Shown here in pieces: positions 19,384-29,240 of a stretch of 64,000 nt of DNA (position 1 is its first letter; each line of letters begins with the position of its first letter). Made by a program: the position numbers and the translations under genes. The notes under the pieces were generated by a model that ran no database searches, had not been told where the DNA came from, and was given only the letters and a program-made list of their open reading frames with translations. The stretch is from Bacteroidota bacterium (GTDB taxonomy: Bacteria > Bacteroidota > Ignavibacteria > Kapaibacteriales > UBA2268). The stretch is taken from contig JAJXYC010000018.1 in assembly GCA_021780815.1 (NCBI GenBank), positions 1-64,000 of the forward strand, in the 5' to 3' direction.

Positions 19384-19415
19384 TGATTTTTCAACTTTGC
19401 TCAAAATAACAAGGA

Positions 19416-19449
19416 ATAAAAAAAGGCTGTCTTTTTAGAACAGCCTTTT
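19416..19449 (-). terminator. Rho-independent terminator of the OmpA-like gene
   Basis: AAAAGGCTGT (19421-19430) pairs with ACAGCCTTTT (19440-19449). Read on the minus strand it lies 20 bp after the OmpA-like stop and ends in a run of seven T. It shares the AGGCTGT core with the hairpins at 83 and 47202. Confidence 0.85.
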
Positions 19450-19468
19450 AAGTTAATAGATGGGAATT

Positions 19469-21379
19469 TTATTTTTTCGGAGTAACAACATAAATTTGAA
19501 CTGTTCTCGAAAGTTGTCTTCCAGTTGTTAAGTTATTATTGAAAATTAATACACTTTCACCAACTCCAAATATTTGATATTGAACATTTTTAACCTTGCT
19601 TTCCAAATACTTATGAACACTTTCAGCTCTTTTTGTTGCTAATGTTTTGTTATAATCGGGGTCGCCGATTATATCAGTATAACCATAAATTTGTATTGTT
19701 GAATTTGCTGAAATAGCAGGAATAATGTATTTATCAATAATAGATTTGTCTTGTTCACTCAAAACAGGGCTATCAAAGTCAAAAAGTACTAAACTAAATT
19801 TAGAGATGATTTTATCAGGTAAATTTTCAGTTTTCTTCCGTGAAAAAGAGAAATAATCAACAGGAATAGAACCATCAATAGATTTGCTTAAACCATTCTT
19901 AGATTTTGCAGTAAATTCCCAGTCAACAGGAGTTTGAGAATCTTCTAATTGATTTGGTCCGATTTGCCAAGAAATATTTTTGGGCATACCTTCGCCATCA
20001 AATCTTGAAATTTCATTGCCTGCTTGATAATATTTTAAGTCCCAAGAAGTAATAGTATCATTTGTGCTAATTCCAACATTAAAGTTAATTATTTGTGGAG
20101 TTGTAACTCTTTCTTTATCAGCACTAATAATAATTGGTTTTAATATTTCAGGGTCTTTTGAAGTTATTTCAGCACGGCTGTTTTCTATATCACCCATAGC
20201 ATCATTTTTATTAGATGGCTTTGTTGGGAAACCTCCTCCAATAGAATTGATTTTACTTGCATCTACTCCATAATTACCAACTAAATAGTTCTTCACAAAA
20301 TCAGCTCTTTCTTTTGCTAATTTTTTATTAGTTTTTAATTCTTTTGAATTCAAAGTACCAGTAACTGTAATATCTGAATATTTATTATCCTTCATTCTTG
20401 ACCCAATGATATCCAATGTGTAAGAATTAATTTTCATAGCATCTGGTGGAAGTTTTGAAATGCTAAATTCACCTGTTTCATTTTGAGCGGAAAGAACTTG
20501 AGTATCTGTTGCTGGAACAGATGCGCCATTTGGGAAGAAAATATAAGGGATAAGTGGAAAAAGCTCAGTATATTGAACTTCTTCAACTTTAATTTTATTT
20601 ACTGGTTGTGGGTTCATTTTTTCGTCGTAGTAGCTAATTTGTGGATTTTCTACATTCATATAGTAATTTTCTTTTGTTTCTGTAACAGGTTCTTCGTATT
20701 TTGAAAGTCCAAATGTTAAATTTACACCAAGTCGCAGTTGACTAATATTCCAATCAGGAAAATCAGCATTATTAGAAACTTTTGATAAAGGTAAGCGATA
20801 CGATACTTCTGGCATAAGAAATATGTTCTTTGTCAAATCGACTATATACCCTGCGCCGAGTGCGATTGCAATTCTTGTTAATTTTTGGTCAGGTACGTCA
20901 ACATTTGTTAAAGTTGTAATTTGCAGAGGATTTGTTACGGTCAAATCATATTTCATATTCATTGGTACACCTAATTCTAAACCAGCCAAGAAATATACAG
21001 GCACATTTGAAATTAGATTATGAAGTTGTAAAATAGGGCTAATTTCAATATAATCGTAATGTGCATCAACAGTTGATGTAGATTGATTCGATGTACTACT
21101 AATCTGTCCATAAAGGCTATTATAACCAAGCCTACCAGATATTGTGTAAGTTTCATTAATTGGGAAGTTGCCAATTATTCCGAAAAATCCACCGAGAGAA
21201 GTAGCACTAATGTTATACGGGGGAAAATCTACTGAACCTGCAAAGCTGGTAGAGTGCATATTCAAGCCCAGACCACCAAACAGTCCAATATTCGTTGGCA
21301 TCTCTTTTGCTTGAGAAAAAGCAATGCCGTTAAACAAAAAGGCAAACAAAATCGTAATTACACTTAAACGTTTTAACAT
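19469..21379 (-). CDS. OmpA-family outer-membrane protein with two OmpA-like modules
   Basis: 636 aa. A signal peptide (MLKRLSVITILFAFLFNGIAFSQ, shown here for its first 20 residues only: MLKRLSVITILFAFLFNGIA) is followed by an N-terminal beta-barrel-like domain (about 28-232), a linker, a first OmpA_C-like segment (about 320-410, with LAKERADFVKNYLVG and NSRAEI), an extracellular-type insert, and a C-terminal OmpA peptidoglycan-binding domain (about 525-636) with FDFDSPVLSEQD, YTDIIGDPDYNKTLATKRAE and GRQLSRTVQI. GGAG lies 9 bp before the ATG. It probably tethers the outer membrane to the wall. It is divergent from a second barrel gene. Confidence 0.85.
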   Translation of the reverse strand: MLKRLSVITILFAFLFNGIAFSQAKEMPTNIGLFGGLGLNMHSTSFAGSVDFPPYNISATSLGGFFGIIGNFPINETYTISGRLGYNSLYGQISSTSNQSTSTVDAHYDYIEISPILQLHNLISNVPVYFLAGLELGVPMNMKYDLTVTNPLQITTLTNVDVPDQKLTRIAIALGAGYIVDLTKNIFLMPEVSYRLPLSKVSNNADFPDWNISQLRLGVNLTFGLSKYEEPVTETKENYYMNVENPQISYYDEKMNPQPVNKIKVEEVQYTELFPLIPYIFFPNGASVPATDTQVLSAQNETGEFSISKLPPDAMKINSYTLDIIGSRMKDNKYSDITVTGTLNSKELKTNKKLAKERADFVKNYLVGNYGVDASKINSIGGGFPTKPSNKNDAMGDIENSRAEITSKDPEILKPIIISADKERVTTPQIINFNVGISTNDTITSWDLKYYQAGNEISRFDGEGMPKNISWQIGPNQLEDSQTPVDWEFTAKSKNGLSKSIDGSIPVDYFSFSRKKTENLPDKIISKFSLVLFDFDSPVLSEQDKSIIDKYIIPAISANSTIQIYGYTDIIGDPDYNKTLATKRAESVHKYLESKVKNVQYQIFGVGESVLIFNNNLTTGRQLSRTVQIYVVTPKK

Positions 21380-21433
21380 AATAGCTCCAAAAAATAGAAA
21401 ATTAAGAAAAAATTTTTAATAAATGAGGAAAAA

Positions 21434-22093
21434 ATGAAAAAATTATTGTTTATTGCCATTACAATAACATTGTTAAACATTTTTAACGCAAAAGCAGGAA
21501 CTTTGCATTTTGGTTTTAATGCAGGTATTGCAACACCAGATAGCAAAATGAACCAAGTATATAACCAAAATACAATGCAATGGTCAACAAATTCATTAGC
21601 AAATTTAGTTTCTCAAGGACTTTCAACTGGGTACCATGTAGGTATCAAACTTTCTATGCCTTTAAACTCAAACTTTTCATTTGTTGGAAATTTAGGCTAT
21701 AATAGCTTCCCACAAAGTGAAATTCAAGTCCTTGACCCGCAAACAGGCAAGCAACTTGCAACTCTTTCAACTGCTACCAAAGTAATCCCAATTGCGGCTG
21801 GATTAAATTTATATCCCTTTAAATCGCTTATTAGCCCTTATGTTACTGGCGAAATTGCTTATAATTATATTTATACTTCTGTAGAATCAAAAATTGCAGG
21901 TCAATCAATTCCAATTTCAACAACTCCAACAGATAGCCGTTTTGGATTTGGATTAGGTGTTGGAACTGACATAAGTCTTGGACTTTTAGACTTAAATGTT
22001 GAAGGAAAATATAATTATATGAATTTAATAGGTAAAACAACAGATGAAAATCAAAAGTTTTATTTTACTCTTTTAGTTGGAGTTACTTTTTAA
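21434..22093 (+). CDS. Outer-membrane beta-barrel protein
   Basis: 219 aa with a signal peptide (KKLLFIAITITLLNIFNAKA) and alternating amphipathic strands rich in glycine and aromatic residues, ending in FYFTLLVGVTF with the terminal phenylalanine typical of BAM substrates. It resembles the small 8-strand OmpW/OmpX-like or PorT-like barrels; the exact family is not clear. GAGG lies 7 bp before the ATG. It is divergent from the OmpA-like gene by 54 bp and lies 14 bp before pyk. Confidence 0.75.
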   Translation: MKKLLFIAITITLLNIFNAKAGTLHFGFNAGIATPDSKMNQVYNQNTMQWSTNSLANLVSQGLSTGYHVGIKLSMPLNSNFSFVGNLGYNSFPQSEIQVLDPQTGKQLATLSTATKVIPIAAGLNLYPFKSLISPYVTGEIAYNYIYTSVESKIAGQSIPISTTPTDSRFGFGLGVGTDISLGLLDLNVEGKYNYMNLIGKTTDENQKFYFTLLVGVTF

Positions 22094-22107
22094 TTATTAA
22101 ATAATAA

Positions 22108-23556
22108 ATGAATACAGCAAAAACAAAAATTGTTTGTACCATCGGTCCCGCAAGTTCAGATAAGGACACATTAAAAGCATTTGCCAAAAGAGGAATGGAT
22201 GTTGCAAGGTTGAATTTTTCGCATGGCGAAAAATCTGTTCACAAACAAGTAATAGACACAATTAAAGAAATCGAAAAGGAAGAAGGTATTGAAATTGCAA
22301 TTATGCAAGATTTGCAAGGTCCTAAAATACGAACAGCACAAGTCGAAAACGGTGGTGTTGAACTTATAGAAAACACTGAATTTATCATCACTACAGACGA
22401 AATTGAATTTGGAAACAGTAAAATCGTTTCGACACATTACAAGAATTTACCTTCCGAAGTAAAAAAAGGTAATACTATTTTACTTGATGATGGTTATATT
22501 ATTTTAAAGTGTACGAGCGTACAAGGGAACAAAATCATAACCCAAGTTGTAAAAGGGGGATTATTAAAAGATAATAAAGGAATTATAGTCCCCGGTTCCA
22601 AAAGTTATGCCCCATCGATGAGCGAAAAAGATTTGCAGGATTTGAAATTCGGGTTAGAAAACGGAGTAGATATTGTAGCTTTATCGTTTGTAAAAAAAGC
22701 AGAAGATATATTTGAACTTAAAACTGCGATGAAAATATTTGGAAGACAAGTTCCTATAATAGCAAAAATAGAACGTGCTGAATCCTTTAAACATATTGAC
22801 CAGATAATTAAAGAAAGCGATGGGATTATGGTGGCACGTGGCGATTTAGGATTAGAAATGCCTTTGGAAGAGCTTCCTTTACTGCAAAAAGAATTAATAA
22901 GAAAGGCAAATTTTGCAGGGAAACCTGTAATTACCGCTACACAAATGCTTGAATCAATGATTAATAACCCAATCCCAACGAGAGCAGAAACAAGCGACGT
23001 TGCTAATGCTGTCCTTGATGGTACTGATGCCGTTATGTTAAGTGGCGAAACAAGTGTTGGAAAATATCCTATTGAAACTGTTGAATTTATGCACAAAATA
23101 ATATTCAACACGGAAATCAATGCTTTAAAAAAATTAAACTACTTAAATTTAAGACATAATTTTCAAAGCCACACTAATAATATATCTGATTCTATTGCTA
23201 TATCAACTGTTTTACTTGCTTCTAATATTGATGCAAAAGCTATTATTACTGCAACTAAATGGGATTTTACTGCAAGAAAAATTGCAAAAAATCGCCCAAA
23301 TATTCCAATTATTGCTTTAACAACTGATGAAACCAATTTAGCCTATTTAAATTTAATTTGGGGAGTAATTCCTGTTAAATTAAGTGATGAATTAGAATAT
23401 ATCCGAGACAAATTTGATGCTGATGCTCATAATTTTTTGTTGAAATTATTAAAACGTAAAGATATTGCAAAAGAAGGTGATTTGATTGTCTTTGTTACAG
23501 GGTTATCCGACGACAATGTAAACGAAAGTAATTATATAAAAGTTATAGAGTTATAG
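22108..23556 (+). CDS. pyk: Pyruvate kinase
   Basis: Last step of glycolysis, phosphoenolpyruvate plus ADP to pyruvate and ATP. 482 aa. Conserved blocks are KIVCTIGPASSD, DLQGPKIRT, the active-site segment IIAKIERAES, MVARGDLGLEMPLEELP, and ITATQMLESMINNPIPTRAE followed by DAVMLSGETSVGKYP. The C-terminal allosteric domain is complete. The gene starts 14 bp after the beta-barrel gene; an AT-rich hairpin lies downstream. Confidence 0.97.
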   Translation: MNTAKTKIVCTIGPASSDKDTLKAFAKRGMDVARLNFSHGEKSVHKQVIDTIKEIEKEEGIEIAIMQDLQGPKIRTAQVENGGVELIENTEFIITTDEIEFGNSKIVSTHYKNLPSEVKKGNTILLDDGYIILKCTSVQGNKIITQVVKGGLLKDNKGIIVPGSKSYAPSMSEKDLQDLKFGLENGVDIVALSFVKKAEDIFELKTAMKIFGRQVPIIAKIERAESFKHIDQIIKESDGIMVARGDLGLEMPLEELPLLQKELIRKANFAGKPVITATQMLESMINNPIPTRAETSDVANAVLDGTDAVMLSGETSVGKYPIETVEFMHKIIFNTEINALKKLNYLNLRHNFQSHTNNISDSIAISTVLLASNIDAKAIITATKWDFTARKIAKNRPNIPIIALTTDETNLAYLNLIWGVIPVKLSDELEYIRDKFDADAHNFLLKLLKRKDIAKEGDLIVFVTGLSDDNVNESNYIKVIEL

Positions 23557-23620
23557 CATGTCTTAATTAAAAATTGCTTTGATTAATTTTTATCCCATTC
23601 ACAATTTACTTTTTCTTACG

Positions 23621-23660
23621 ATAAATAACCATATATAAATATGGTTATTTATATTTATTC
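23621..23660 (+). terminator. AT-rich hairpin after pyk
   Basis: A perfect 14-bp inverted repeat, ATAAATAACCATAT (23621-23634) and ATATGGTTATTTAT (23639-23652), with a 4-nt loop, then ATTTATTCTGTTT. It lies 65 bp after the pyk stop and most likely ends its transcript. Confidence 0.5.
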
Positions 23661-23733
23661 TGTTTGTAACTTAATTTAAAATAATTTATAGTCTTTTAAG
23701 TTAATATTAAAAGGAATGAATAAAGAATAAAAA

Positions 23734-25689
23734 ATGAAACTCAACAAACAGTTAGATGTTGAATTAATGTATGATGAGAACGACTCGTTCGGGAAATCTC
23801 CAAGAGAGGATTTTGAATATTTTAAATATATATTATCGAAGTACAAACCTGATGCTGATTTTAGGTTTTTGTTTAAAGCCTTTGCTTTTTTAGTCTTTTA
23901 TCATAGAAGAGACAAAAGAAAGTCAGGAAAGCCGTATTATACACATCCACTTTGGGTAGCATTATTTTTAATTGAAAAATTCAATATTTATGATGAAATT
24001 TATCTGGCAGCAGCTTTTTTACACGATACAATCGAAGATACAGCAGGCAAAAACGATAGAGTTACAAAAGCAATGATTGTAGAAAAATTTAATAGTTCTG
24101 AACTTGCCGAAATAGTTGAAGCATTAACAAAAATTTCACATGAAAGGCTAATTGAGGAAAATGAAAATTTCAAATTTGAACTAAGTAAAAAATATAACCC
24201 AAAAGATGTAGATGCAATTTTAAAAAGCAAAGAAATTCAAAAATGTTTTACTCATAGGAAATTATTCCAAACATTTGTAAAAAATCAAAATATCATTATC
24301 ATAAAACTTGCGGATAGACTGCATAATATGAAAACCTTGCATTATATTGGCGAAGATGAAAAAGCGGTAATAAAGCAAAAAAATGTTTCTGATGAAACAT
24401 TGCAATTTTATGTGGGATTTGCATTTAGATTAGGTTTTAATAAAATTGCACTTGAATTGCAAGATTTATCATTTTATTTCAAAGACAAAGAATTATTTAA
24501 AAAAATCCGTGAAATTATTGAAAGTAAAGAAAGTTATATTTTAGAAAGATTAACGCAATATCAAAATGATATAGATACAGCTCTTCAAGCGGGAAATATT
24601 TCCGGGACATTAATAAATCTTTACCACAGGCGAGAATATGAAATATACAATTTAACAAACAATTTTAAGAATATAGAACAATTAACAGATTATGTGATTT
24701 GTATTATTTCAGTACCAACAGATAATTTGTCAGACCTTGCCAAGGTAACATCATTATTAATTACCCATTTCCAACATAGCAATGTATCTAATTATCAAGA
24801 AGGAAAGCAAAGTTTAGGAGAATATGATTTTGACACGGTGCAAATCCGTGTAAAAAAAGAAAATTACGATAGTCTGGATATAACTATTATGCGGGAAAAA
24901 GACCATGATATTTTACAAAATTTTATACAAATACCAATTAAGGAAAAGCGTGTAAAGAAAAAAATATTAGATATTTCAGATAATGAACTAGAATTATGGT
25001 CAAATTGGATGGAATATGCAATTTTAGAAAAAGGTGAAATTGCAATTAAAGATATATGGGATTCACTTGATAAGAACTTATTTAACGACAAAATTGTATG
25101 CTACTCAGTGAACCAAAATCAAGTTTTCCTCCCAAAAGATGCGACAGCCATTGATTTTGCATTTGCTATTTCAGAAGAGACCGGCTATTATTTTGGGGGT
25201 GCTCGTATTCACGATAAAATTTATGATTTCGATTATAAACTATCAGGAAATGAAACAATACAGATATTGCGTTCACCAACACCAACTTTAAAGATGCTTT
25301 GGAAAAATTATATTTCAGATTATCGCTCTATTGGTTATTTTTATGATTGGGTAGCAAGAACTAATACAATTGAAATAAGTTCTGAATTCCAAAATACTCA
25401 AATTGAACAGCCAACAAAAGAAACTTTAGCAGTATTTAATAATGGATTTTATGCAAAAATTTTAATTAAAGGATACAACCGCACTCATATTTTAAAAGAT
25501 ATTACTTTGGCAATCGGCGATTCGGATATTAAACAAACAAAAATTGATACAAATGAGCAAGAAGATACTTTTGAAGGAGTGTTTGAAGTTTTTATTAATG
25601 ATATTAAAAGTTTAAATATGATGATTATGAATTTATTAAATATCAGGAAAGTCAAATCAGTACAAGTTTTAAATGTTTGGCGCCAATAA
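23734..25689 (+). CDS. RelA/SpoT-homologue (RSH), probably hydrolase-only
   Basis: 651 aa. The N-terminal HD (p)ppGpp-hydrolase domain keeps all metal ligands and catalytic acids: H71 (YTHPLW), H97-D98 and E101-D102 (FLHDTIEDT), and D194 (KLADRLHNM). The region that should hold the synthetase (about 245-400) keeps the length but none of the family's catalytic motifs. A TGS domain follows (about 458-517; VFLPKDATAIDFAFAISEETG) and a C-terminal ACT-like domain (about 565-651). So it probably degrades (p)ppGpp, with the dead synthetase and TGS/ACT parts used for sensing. Monocistronic, convergent with the AddB-like gene by 19 bp. Confidence 0.85.
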   Translation: MKLNKQLDVELMYDENDSFGKSPREDFEYFKYILSKYKPDADFRFLFKAFAFLVFYHRRDKRKSGKPYYTHPLWVALFLIEKFNIYDEIYLAAAFLHDTIEDTAGKNDRVTKAMIVEKFNSSELAEIVEALTKISHERLIEENENFKFELSKKYNPKDVDAILKSKEIQKCFTHRKLFQTFVKNQNIIIIKLADRLHNMKTLHYIGEDEKAVIKQKNVSDETLQFYVGFAFRLGFNKIALELQDLSFYFKDKELFKKIREIIESKESYILERLTQYQNDIDTALQAGNISGTLINLYHRREYEIYNLTNNFKNIEQLTDYVICIISVPTDNLSDLAKVTSLLITHFQHSNVSNYQEGKQSLGEYDFDTVQIRVKKENYDSLDITIMREKDHDILQNFIQIPIKEKRVKKKILDISDNELELWSNWMEYAILEKGEIAIKDIWDSLDKNLFNDKIVCYSVNQNQVFLPKDATAIDFAFAISEETGYYFGGARIHDKIYDFDYKLSGNETIQILRSPTPTLKMLWKNYISDYRSIGYFYDWVARTNTIEISSEFQNTQIEQPTKETLAVFNNGFYAKILIKGYNRTHILKDITLAIGDSDIKQTKIDTNEQEDTFEGVFEVFINDIKSLNMMIMNLLNIRKVKSVQVLNVWRQ

Positions 25690-25708
25690 ATAATACTCGG
25701 TTATTCTT

Positions 25709-28700
25709 TTATATTTCAACACGTCTTCTGCAAAGGATGTCATTAACACAGTATTTGCAAATATTTTGCAAATCTGGCTTAATAGGGAATACTCCTTGAA
25801 TAATTTTTTCACGTATCCCAAAAATTTCTTTTAAAGTATTGTCTAAAATTTCATCAATTGTTGTATTATCTAACAGCAACAAATCTTTGGTTTTTCGTTT
25901 GGGTCTAAAATTATCAGGGACTAAATCAGGAATAGTAAGCAAAACAAAGGCAAAGTTTTTTGTCGACTTGTCCACGTTGTATTCTTCGTTCATTTTATAA
26001 TAAACAGCAAAGGCTGGCTTTAAATCTACATTGTTTGTTTCAGAAAATTTCTTTATTATTGCTTTTAAATATACGGGCATCTGAAATGAATTTTTTTTCT
26101 CAATAATATCTATATTGTTTGAAATACTTGATGAAGAAAGCTTATAATCTGTAATTGCCACATAATAATCCGGCAAGTCATTGCTTGTACAATTTGAGAT
26201 TTCAATTTTATCAGGTTTTGCTAATATTTTAATTGGTTTGTAAGATGCCGATATTTCAGGATTTGCCTCTAAACAAGTTGTTGTAAAATCATCTTTATCG
26301 AATTCTGTAAATATTTGCTCTTCAAAAGCAAAAGGTAAAAAATTCCAACCAGATGATATTTTCTGCAATTCAGCTTCTAACCATCGAATTATTTTATTTT
26401 TTGCAGGACTTGCTTCTAAATAATTTTTCAATTGCAACGAAATAAAGGGATGGTCATAAATTGGATTTTTTAACTCTTCTTTTATCATTTCCAGTATTAT
26501 TGTTGAATACTGGTTTAATTTGGAAGGCACAAGTGAAACTGCCGGCAAAGTAATTTGTTGTTTATTTTTGGTATTTAATGTTAAATTGATTACTGATTCG
26601 TTATTCTTTAAACAATAAGAGTAAAATTTAAAAAGAATATTATGTAACAAACTACCTTCTTCTAAATAACTGATTTTTAAATCTTTTACTTCTGGTGCGG
26701 TAATTTTTAAAATATTTTCACTAAAATATTTATATGGGCATTTTGCATATTTTTCTAATTCACTTATTGAAAAATAATGACCATAGAGTTCATCTATTTG
26801 CTCACTATCCATTACAATTTTTGAGCTGTTCTCCCTTTGAATGATTTGCAACAACCTGTCTATTTCTTTTATCGTGATAATTTCATTATTAGCATTAAAT
26901 TTTGATAATAATTCACTAATTTCAACATTTTTTAATTTCAAATTGATTATATAATCAATAAATTCAGTTCTGTTTGTAATTGCATTTAGCCAAGGATATT
27001 GTTTTAATATATCTTGGTCATCTTTTGCATTGCTAATGCTAATAATTTTATTTTTCTTTTTTAAATCTGAAATTTTAATAATACTTTCTAAAAAAGGCGA
27101 AGGAGAAAGGAATTCACTACCTTTTGTTTGAGGATAAAATATAAAGACTCGCTGTTTTGCTGAAAGGTTTAATAAATTATTATTAGATAAAAATTGATAG
27201 AAAGTCATTCTTTCACTCTGCAAATGAGTAATTCGGGAATGGAGCAATTCTTTCCCGAGCATATTTTCTGTGGCATACGCTAACGGGAAAATGCCATCAT
27301 TTGCGCCACAAAGTATTTTTACTTGTATAGGTAACATCCTAATTTGCTCAATTGAAGTAATAGTAACTCCATAGCCTATTTTTTCCTGAATTTGGTATCT
27401 TTCATCGGCAATGGCTATCTTTAATCTTTCTAACCAATCTTCTATTTTTGCTCCAACTCCGGTAAATCTTGCTTCAAAAGTAGTTACCATATCTTTGAGC
27501 ATTTCAACAAATTTATCAAGTTCTGTTGTTTCTTTTTCAATTTCGTCTAATGCTAAAAAATAATCAAATTGATAAGTTAAGTTTTTTACTTTTAATGACT
27601 TTTTGACTTTTTCTTTTAATGCATCTTTAATTTTAAATTGATTAATAATATTAAGAACAATATCTTGAAATTCTTTAATATTCATATTCTTGGGTATATA
27701 ATCAAAAAGTTGGGCTAATTTTTTATAATCTTCGTTAAATATTTTAATTTTTTGTTTCCAATTTTCATAATTTTTCTTTTGATGATAATCTAATCTATTA
27801 CTTAATAATAAAGAAGAAATATGCTTTTCAAAATTTGCAACTCGGTCGGGAATATATTTTTTCTTGAATGAATAATAAAATTTGCTAATTTTTAGACCTT
27901 GTAATACATCAGCAAAATTTTGAAAATCAATATCAAAATCAATTTTAATATTACTGCTTTTCAAAACCTTTTCTAATTGCTCAATTTTGAAATTACTTGT
28001 AAATAAATTAATAATTTCTATTATCAAATTAACAATATGCGAATCTTTCAAAATAAATCGGTCTGATATATTTGCGGGTATTCGTTCTTTCCTGAAAATA
28101 TCACGGAACATTTCTGAATATTCTTTTGGGTTTCGGCTTACAATCGCAATTTTATCTAATGGAATATTTTCTTTTAGATTTAAATATTTAACAAGTTTAG
28201 CAATGTATTTTACTTCATCTTCAATATTTGTAGATTTGAAGATGGTTATGTAATCTGAGAAATTTGGATTTACAGCATTAACATTATAATTAAATAAATT
28301 TTTTCTTAAAAAATAATTATCACTATCATTATTATTCTCATCTGAAAAATCAACAAAATCATCATCTGACAAAGATTTATAACCAATATCGATGAAATTT
28401 CTAATAATATCTTGGAAATTCCCAAATAAAGGACCATTTGCTTCTGAATAATCAAAGAAAAAAGAAACTGGAATAATTGTTGGACTAATTAAAGAAAAAA
28501 ACTCTGCTTCTGGATTTTTAAACTCACTAAAACCTATCGCAGTAATAATCGCTTCTTTTGAAAATAGTTGGCAAAATGCTTCATTGAACAGATCTATGCT
28601 ATTTAAGTTTGCTTTTAAAAAATTATTAAGCAAGCGATACATAATAGGTTTATCTATGAGTTTATCGCCAAGCAATTCTTCGTAAGTTATTAATAATTTG

Positions 28701-29218
28701 ATAATATCATTATTTTTCCTTTTATCAAAAATATGATAATTTTCTACTTCATCTAATTCAAGTTCTTTTTGTGCTTGTTCACTTGAATAGCCATCTTGAC
28801 GAATTCCATATATTAAATCGGAAAGTTTTCTTATCAATTCAAGTTTTATTCTATTCTTAGAAAACTTATAATATTTTAAATCTGCATTTTTTAATGCTTC
28901 TTCAATTAAAACAAGTCTCAGAGCATCACTAACAAATCTATATTTTTCTGCACCAAATAATTTTTCGAAAATTAATGTTACAAAATCATCAAGATTGTAA
29001 ATGTGAAGTTTCGCAATTGGTTTTTTGTGTAAATTAAAGTATATATTTATTATTTCGTTTTCTAAATAACGAACAATTCTTTTTGTAGGAACGATTATTA
29101 TTAAATTTTCAATTGCTTGTTCTGATATAGAACTTTTAATCAAATCACCAATATTCCCAAAATTTTTATTTTGAGATAATAAATTGCTATAAGGTGTATT
29201 GTAGATAAGAAAAGACAT
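25709..29218 (-). CDS. AddB-like PD-(D/E)XK nuclease/inactive helicase
   Basis: 1169 aa. The N-terminal part resembles the helicase-like region of AddB/RexB (IVPTKRIVRYLENEI; ITSIEQIRMLPIQVKILCGANDGIFP), but no Walker A P-loop is visible. The C-terminal RecB-type nuclease has YFSISELEKYAKCPYKYF, the histidine in EEGSLLHNILFKF, and the catalytic ITDYKLSS. Cysteines in CPYKYF and in the final CKYCVNDILC can form the AddB-type iron-sulphur cluster. It would act in double-strand-break end resection with an AddA-like helicase, not found here. The start follows the polyprenyl synthase gene by 22 bp in a minus-strand series that also includes dprA. Confidence 0.8.
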   Translation of the reverse strand: MSFLIYNTPYSNLLSQNKNFGNIGDLIKSSISEQAIENLIIIVPTKRIVRYLENEIINIYFNLHKKPIAKLHIYNLDDFVTLIFEKLFGAEKYRFVSDALRLVLIEEALKNADLKYYKFSKNRIKLELIRKLSDLIYGIRQDGYSSEQAQKELELDEVENYHIFDKRKNNDIIKLLITYEELLGDKLIDKPIMYRLLNNFLKANLNSIDLFNEAFCQLFSKEAIITAIGFSEFKNPEAEFFSLISPTIIPVSFFFDYSEANGPLFGNFQDIIRNFIDIGYKSLSDDDFVDFSDENNNDSDNYFLRKNLFNYNVNAVNPNFSDYITIFKSTNIEDEVKYIAKLVKYLNLKENIPLDKIAIVSRNPKEYSEMFRDIFRKERIPANISDRFILKDSHIVNLIIEIINLFTSNFKIEQLEKVLKSSNIKIDFDIDFQNFADVLQGLKISKFYYSFKKKYIPDRVANFEKHISSLLLSNRLDYHQKKNYENWKQKIKIFNEDYKKLAQLFDYIPKNMNIKEFQDIVLNIINQFKIKDALKEKVKKSLKVKNLTYQFDYFLALDEIEKETTELDKFVEMLKDMVTTFEARFTGVGAKIEDWLERLKIAIADERYQIQEKIGYGVTITSIEQIRMLPIQVKILCGANDGIFPLAYATENMLGKELLHSRITHLQSERMTFYQFLSNNNLLNLSAKQRVFIFYPQTKGSEFLSPSPFLESIIKISDLKKKNKIISISNAKDDQDILKQYPWLNAITNRTEFIDYIINLKLKNVEISELLSKFNANNEIITIKEIDRLLQIIQRENSSKIVMDSEQIDELYGHYFSISELEKYAKCPYKYFSENILKITAPEVKDLKISYLEEGSLLHNILFKFYSYCLKNNESVINLTLNTKNKQQITLPAVSLVPSKLNQYSTIILEMIKEELKNPIYDHPFISLQLKNYLEASPAKNKIIRWLEAELQKISSGWNFLPFAFEEQIFTEFDKDDFTTTCLEANPEISASYKPIKILAKPDKIEISNCTSNDLPDYYVAITDYKLSSSSISNNIDIIEKKNSFQMPVYLKAIIKKFSETNNVDLKPAFAVYYKMNEEYNVDKSTKNFAFVLLTIPDLVPDNFRPKRKTKDLLLLDNTTIDEILDNTLKEIFGIREKIIQGVFPIKPDLQNICKYCVNDILCRRRVEI

Positions 29219-29240
29219 ATTTTACATTTTTGTAAACTTA

